NCBI GenBank assembly: GCA_021292165.1
Contig: CM037879.1
Span: 162,556,886 to 162,620,885, forward strand
Direction of reading: 5' to 3'
Source of the DNA: Shinisaurus crocodilurus
Taxonomy: Eukaryota; Chordata; Lepidosauria; Squamata; Shinisauridae
Length of the DNA stretch: 64,000 nt
In this document: one piece after another, positions 58,922 to 64,000 of the stretch
Numbering within the stretch: position 1 is the stretch's first letter
Layout of the letters: each line of letters begins with the position of its first letter
Made by a program: the position numbers and the translations under genes
The notes under the pieces: model-generated
Seen by the model: the letters and a program-made list of their open reading frames with translations, nothing else
What the model was told of the DNA's origin: nothing
Databases searched by the model: none

Positions 58922-60465
58922 TCCCCCCTTTTGGGGAAGATGGGATTGGGGTTTCTGCCCACCCCAATCTCCATCTACCTTCCTCTTGAGAGAAAGCCCG
59001 GGACAACCCGTCGGCCAGGATGGTGGCGCTGCCCTTGATATGCTCGACTGAGAAATCAAAGTCTTGCAGCGCCAAGCTCCATCTGAGAAGTTTCTGGTTG
59101 GAGCCCTTCACCCGGTCGAGCCAGCACAGGGGGGAGTGACCGGTTTGCAGTTTGAAGGGCCACCCCCACAAGTAGGGCTGGAGTTTGGTAATTGCCCATA
59201 CCACTGCAAGGCATTCTTTCTCTACGGTGGTCAAACTGCGTTCCCGGGGCAGGAGTTTCTTACTGAGGTAGGCAACCGGGCACAACCCCTGACCCTCGCT
59301 TTCCTGTAGCAGTACAGCCCCCATCCCTGCCTCGTAGGCATCAGTTTGTAGGATAAAGGGGGCATCGAAATCGGGTGCTTGTAAGATGGGGGCTGCCACC
59401 AGGCAGGCTTTCAGCCCATCGAACACACGTTGGCAGGCTTCCAACCACTGGACCTTGGTCGGGTACTGCTTTTTATACAGATCCGTGAGGGGGGCAGCCA
59501 GCTGGCTGAAATGAGGCACAAACTTCCTGTAATAGCCAGCTAGCCCGAGGAAGGCTTGGACCTGCTTTTTCGTCTGCGGTTGGGGCCAGTTTTTTACTGA
59601 TTCGATCTTGGCTTCTAGGGGTTTGATGTTGCCCCCCCCCCACTCTATGTCCGAGGTACTCGACCTCCCCCAACCCGACCTGGCATTTTTTTGCCTTCAC
59701 CGTTAATCCGGCTTGACGGATCTTATGGAAAACGGTGCGGACATGTTCTAAGTGTTGCTCCCAAGTGGAGCTAAAGATGGCAATGTCATCCAAGTAGGCA
59801 CAGGCGAACTCCCCTAACCCATTTAGGAGCCCGTTAACCAGTCTCTGGAAGGTCGCGGGTCCATTTCGGACCCCAAAAGGGAGGGCAGTGAACTGGAACA
59901 GCCCCAGGTGGGTGACAAAAGCTGACTTCAACACCGCATCGGGATCCAAGGGAACTTGCCAGTAGCCCTTGGTCAGATCCATGGTGGTGATATATTTGGC
60001 CCGCCCTAGCCGTTCTAGCCGAACATCCATGTTTGGGATGGGGTAGGGGTCGGGGACAGTCACCCGGTTCACCTTCTTATAGTCTACGCAGAAGCCCGCA
60101 CCCCCCCCCCAATCCTTCTTAGCTACCAACACGATTGGGGACGACCAGGGACTGGAGCTAGGTTCAATGACGCCTAGCTCTAACATGGCTTGCACTTCTT
60201 TGGCAATGGCTTCAGCATGGGGACCCACAGCGCGGTACGGGGGGGACTGGATGGGCGGACTGTCCCCTGTGAGGATGGAATGTTGTATGAGGGGGGTCCG
60301 ACTCGGACGGTCTGAGAACATGGGGGCGAAGTCTTCTAACATTGCCCGTACCTCGGCTTGTTGGGTTTCAGACAGTGAGGGGGACAATTCGAGCGCTTCC
60401 AGCCCCCCTCCTTCTTGTTCCCATTCCCCCAGCAGATCCCATCCAACAGACCTTCTTCTGTACAT
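58917..60465 (-). pseudogene. Reverse transcriptase and RNase H of the LTR element
   Basis: RT motifs include SSPWSSPIVLVAKKD, TMDLTKGYWQVPLD, FGVRNGPATFQ and the catalytic YLDD (59785-59796). After HRVGGG the frame changes at a run of ten C/G (59632-59641) and resumes with a FSQLAAPLTDL segment and RNase H (LQTDAYEAGMGAVLLQ, TTVEKECLAVVWAI). The usual TDH acidic residue of RNase H reads TGH here. The final frame ends at 58917, inside the purine tract and LTR edge. Confidence 0.85.
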
Positions 60466-61809
60466 GCATGCATACTCATCACATTGGCATTTCTAGCATG
60501 ATACAATTTCAACGAATTTACATGGTACAGTTTGTGCATTGTGGGGCGGTCCGGAAAAACGACTTTATAGTTGACCTCCCCCACCCGCTCGGTCACCACG
60601 GCTGGCCCATCCCATTTTAGGCACAGCTTGTCAGTCTTGAGGGGCCTCAGGACCAGCACCTTTTCCCCAACTTCAAAGGACCGGGGTACCGCTGTCCTGT
60701 TGTACCACTCACTCTGTTGCGCTTGGGCTGCCCTCAGGTGCTGCTGTGCGGTCTGCCGGACCTCACGAAGGGTGTTTTGCAGCCGCTGCATGAAGGTGTG
60801 TACGGGCATGGGTGTAGCTGCTATGCCCCCCTCCCACTCCGCTCGTAGTAATGCCAGGGGTCCCCGCAGCTCCCGTCCAAACATGAGCTCATTTAGGGAG
60901 TACCCTAAACTTTCTTGGGGGGCGTCTCGGTAGGCAAACAGTAAGTAAGGCAGTGCCTGGTCCCAATCTCCCGGATGCTGAGAGGCATAGGCGCGGATCA
61001 TCTTCCCCAGAGTTTGGTTGAACCTGCTCAATGAGTCCATTGGTTTCATGGTGATAAGGCACTGAGGTTAGGTGTGCAACGCCACCCAACTCCCACATTT
61101 TTTGGAACAGCTTGGACACAAACCCAGTCCCACAGTCCGAGACAATAGTCTGGGGCATTCCTAGGCGGACAAAGAGAGAGAGCAAAGTCTTAGCGAGATG
61201 GCTGGCGGAGATGGAGGACAAGGCAAACGCTTCCGCGTAGTGTGTCGCAAAGTCAATGACGGTCAAAATGAATTTCTTTCCAGTTTTCGTGGGGGGGTTC
61301 AGGGGCCCCACGATGTCCAGCCCCACCCGCTCGAACGGGGTGCTCACCGCGGGCAGTGGTTCCAATAAGGCTTTGGGGTGGTCTCGGTTATGTCCCACCC
61401 GCTGGCATATGTCGCAGGTCTGGCAAAATTCCCTCACTTCATTGGCCACCATTGGCCAGTAGAAGCCAGCAATCACCCGGGACAGGGTCCGCTTTTGCCC
61501 CAGGTGCCCCCCCCATGCCGCATCATGAGTAAGTTGAAGGACGGCAGCCCGATACGCTTGGGGAACCACTAGTTGCCGCCTGGGTTGCCCCTGCCCCATC
61601 CCCTGCCTGGGGGTGAACTCGCGGTAGAGAGTCCCGTTGTCCCAGTAGAATATTTCTGGGGGAGGGCCCGATCCAGTGACCGGGCAAGGGACAACCCCCG
61701 CGCGACAGCCCTGCAGAGAGGGATCGTCTCGTTGGGCTTGCTGGAAGGCGGGAGTGGCGTCCAGGGTGATGGGTATCAGCGGGGCGCCCTCGTTGGGGTT
61801 TTGGGTCAA
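60420..61809 (-). pseudogene. Integrase of the LTR element
   Basis: An HHCC zinc region (HDAAWGGHLG ... CQTCDICQ, about 61385-61510) is followed by the DDE core: LDIVGPL, then VSDCGTGF, then NGLIE. The frame breaks at about 61037, where one extra base separates NGLIE from its continuation FNQTLGKMIRAYA. The C-terminal part has FEVGEKVLVLRPLKTDK and HVNSLKLYH, typical of the GPY/F region. It lies upstream of RT, the reverse of most Ty3/gypsy elements. Confidence 0.85.
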
Positions 61810-61814
61810 CTCCC

Positions 61815-62640
61815 CCGCCCTTGGCCCCGGGCGGTGGCGGTGGTTGTTCCGGCTCCAGAATCAGGGGCGACGGAGGTTCCGCTCCTGCTTGTGCCTGCCG
61901 CTTAGCCTGACTGCGTGTCACCACCCCCATTTTAGCCACCCGGTAGCCTAAGTCATTGCCAGTGATAATCCCCCACTCTTTTTGTCCATGGACGATCACG
62001 TCCAGCTCCCCTTCCCACCCGTGGTATTTAACCAGAACTCGGGCCAAGGGTACTTCAATGTCTGGGGAATTGTAGGGCTTAATGGCACAGGTGCGCCCTT
62101 GCAAGAACTGGGTTGCTGGCACACTGCCCTGGGGCAGAGCTGTCACATCCGCCCCCGTGTCCCGGTAACCCATATAGGGAACATCATTAACCCAAATTGA
62201 CTCACAGAATTGGCTCTGGCTCCAGCGCATCTGCTCCGGGGACACAATCCGTAGAAGCAAGGCTTGGGCAGCGACCTCCGAAGGGTTGTCTCCCGGGCGG
62301 CAGTGATCTTGCGCCGGGTCGTCGGAGTCCTCCCCTTGAGAATGGGTGGGGGAATCATCTCCCTCTTCCTCCTGAGGAGTCGGGGTGGGGGCAACGATCC
62401 GCCCCATCTTGCTCGGTAGTCCCCGCGGTTCCGTCTTCTTGCCCTGCAGCTTGGGGCAATACTTCCTGATGTGCCCCAGCTCGTTGCAGTTGAAGCACCC
62501 ACTGGACCTCGGGGCAGTATTGGGGAAAGGGCCCCCTTTCGGCTTCAGCCCCGCCTCCTTCTGTGTCCTTGTGGGGGCTTTATCTCCACTCCCTTTGCTG
62601 CTGGGACAGTTAGGGACCCCTGCCCGGTTGGTTTTGGACT
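61815..62640 (-). pseudogene. Gag zinc knuckle and aspartic protease
   Basis: Same frame as the SCAN-like part. The CCHC knuckle CFNCNELGHIRKYC lies near 62470-62510. A Pro/acidic linker follows, then the protease with active-site RDTGADVTALPQG (about 62130-62165) and a flap-like segment ending GNDLGYRVAKMG. The frame is lost at a G-run near 61815-61822 before integrase begins. Confidence 0.78.
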
Positions 62641-63523
62641 GTCGGTAGAGCCCCACCTCATCTGCTAACCGGGAGGCTTCCAAGCCAGTGGCGGGCTCCC
62701 GTTCCCGGACGGCGGTGGCGAGGTCTTCAGGGAGGGTTGCGTAGAACTGTTCTAAGATCATCAACTCCCACAACTCCTCCCAGACCTGCCGCCCGGTGGC
62801 ATCTAGCCAGGCGTCCCAGGCCTGCCCCAGTCTCGCCCACCAAGTTCCGTAGGTCTCCCCCTGCCGAGGCTGCCCCTGGCAGAACTTCAGCTGGCAGCGC
62901 TCAGCCATGAGCACAAACCTCTGCCAGGACAGCCCTTTTAAATGTCTCATAGTCTATGGGGCCCTTTTGAACCATTAGCCCCAGCAGCTCCGCCAATTCC
63001 CCTCTCACCTGGGTGCGCAGGATCACCATCCAGCGGGATTCAGGCACCATCTCATCCTGGCAGGTGGTTTCGAACAGGGTGAAGAAGGTCACTGGGTCCT
63101 GGTCGAGTTGGTATACGGGAAACAACTTGCGGTCCCAGGAGGAGGGTCGGGGTTGGGGGGATGAGTCAGTGACGGTCGTCGGGGGCCCCAGGCGAGCCAA
63201 CTCCAGCTTCATGCGCAGCACCTCGCGCTGATGCTCCATCATCTCGCGTTTGTGCTTCATTACCTTTTTGGTCCTCTGCCACTCCTCCTGGTCAGGGCTG
63301 ACCAGCCGGGGCTGTGTCCCTTGCCCCCTGGGCATGTGGTCCTCGGTCCCCAGCCCCCCACTTGGGACTTGGGGAAGGTCCAGGTCGTCGGACTGGCCTG
63401 AGGCTCCTTCCTCTTCTTCCTCGGGGTCATCCTCCTCTCCCTTGCCCTCACTCTCATCATCCGAGAAGTTGATCAGGCGGACGCGGTTGGCTAGCGATCG
63501 CCGTCCGCTATCCCCCGCTCCTT
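62640..63523 (-). pseudogene. Gag of the LTR element: N part and SCAN-like capsid region
   Basis: An acidic N-terminal region (INFSDDESEG near 63450), a helical charged stretch, and a capsid part in which an ELWELMILEQFYATLPED core and a VREREP segment (about 62680-62780) match the SCAN domain pattern. SCAN is thought to derive from Gmr1-type Gag. A frame change occurs between 62901 and 62950, and another near 63515 separates a further upstream open stretch (63508-63693). The true start is therefore uncertain. Confidence 0.7.
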
Positions 63524-63788
63524 AGGGTGGAGAGGGTGGACGCGGCTCTAGCCGTCTGCGCTGAGGCGTTCCCTGGGGTCCAGACCGCCTTGGTCTTCCC
63601 CCTAGAAAGGGACTGCCAGTCCCCCTCCGCCGGGGTCTGCGGCGTCTGGAAATCTCCTCCCGAACTCGGTCCCCCGGTGTCCATTTCCCACATGCACTCT
63701 GTCTGTATTTATTACGGCTCGCTCCACACCAATCCACTAGGCCCACGTCCCTTTCTACGTAGGTCTCGTCACTGATCCTGCGTTATAA
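63524..63788 (-). other. Leader between PBS and Gag
   Basis: Noncoding leader or extended Gag N terminus. An open stretch at 63508-63693 starts with an ATG but is out of frame with the main Gag frame. Confidence 0.45.
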
Positions 63789-63806
63789 TCCCAACTGCTG
63801 CCACCA
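63789..63806 (-). promoter_or_regulatory. Primer-binding site, probably tRNA-Leu
   Basis: Directly after the 5' LTR the minus strand reads TGGTGGCAGCAGTTGGGAT. It is complementary to the 3' end of the vertebrate tRNA-Leu class that ends GCTGCCACCA, with one or two differences further in. tRNA identity is from memory. Confidence 0.65.
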
Positions 63807-64000
63807 TGTGGAGAAAGACTGCAACTGTCCTTCTTGGCGGGTTCGGCCACTCAGGGGTTAACCCGGACTCGGGTAGCCCTCTATCAGCGGTACGCAGCTC
63901 TCTGGCAGAAGCCGCGACCAATTATAACGCAGGCAAAGCGAGGAGACCGAGTTTTGAATGGACACTACTACACTGTTATGGGTAAACAGAGTTTAATGGA
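63807..64000 (-). repeat. 5' LTR, partial
   Basis: Identical to 58183-58376 except for one base (A at 58218 region versus G here). The rest lies beyond the window. Confidence 0.92.

Larger units (their letters stand above)
58183..64000 (-). mobile_element. Gmr1-like Ty3/gypsy LTR retrotransposon (runs off the window)
   Basis: A minus-strand element with a complete 3' LTR (58183-58921), an internal region (58922-63806) and the first 194 bases seen of the 5' LTR (63807 onward). Reading right to left the domains are Gag with a SCAN-like capsid region and CCHC knuckle, aspartic protease, integrase, reverse transcriptase and RNase H. Integrase ahead of RT is the order known from Gmr1 elements, unlike ordinary Ty3/gypsy. 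The two LTR stretches differ at one base in 194, so the insertion is recent. The frame is broken at several points. It lies antisense to nothing in ATP7B: both are on the minus strand, so it is in sense orientation within intron 8. Confidence 0.9.

Overview
This window is vertebrate nuclear DNA, most likely from a squamate reptile (lizard or snake). It carries 19 coding exons of three host genes, all on the minus strand and split by canonical GT/AG introns. The rest is AT-rich intronic and intergenic DNA packed with SINEs, L1- and L2-type LINEs, hAT MITEs, Tigger MITEs and a very young Ty3/gypsy LTR element. The squamate call is an inference from the repeat mix; no barcode gene is present.

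Layout, left to right. (1) 163-2931: first two coding exons of DHRS12, a short-chain dehydrogenase/reductase, transcribed leftward out of the window from a CpG-rich promoter at about 2.5-3.3 kb. (2) 9.1-12.7 kb: the complete four-exon coding sequence of a small four-pass membrane protein, TMEM272, 186 aa. (3) 13-34 kb: a gene-poor stretch holding L2 LINE ends, SINEs, an L1-like element with a hAT nested inside it, an ST13/Hip-like TPR pseudogene with a coiled-coil tail, and two L1 remnants. (4) 34.57-56.96 kb: thirteen consecutive exons (matching human exons 9-21) of ATP7B, the copper-transporting P-type ATPase. Joined, they give an open frame of 692 codons including the stop. The metal-binding N terminus and first membrane helices lie beyond the right edge. 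(5) 58.18-64 kb: a Gmr1-like LTR retrotransposon in antisense orientation inside ATP7B intron 8. Its order is Gag(SCAN-like)-PR-IN-RT-RH, with integrase upstream of reverse transcriptase. It is cut off by the window edge.

The DHRS12-TMEM272-ATP7B neighbourhood matches what I know of human 13q14.3, which supports orthology. The genes do not form a pathway: DHRS12 is an oxidoreductase, TMEM272 is uncharacterised, and ATP7B moves copper.

The best points for a second look are: a tryptophan where human ATP7B has Arg1224; a splice acceptor whose pyrimidine tract is a (CT)24 microsatellite; two nonautonomous hATs with different ends but a shared foldback core; the IN-before-RT element with nearly identical LTRs yet several frame breaks, some at homopolymers; and the decayed ST13-like gene. 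I found no sign of a prokaryotic-type system, CRISPR array or toxin gene.
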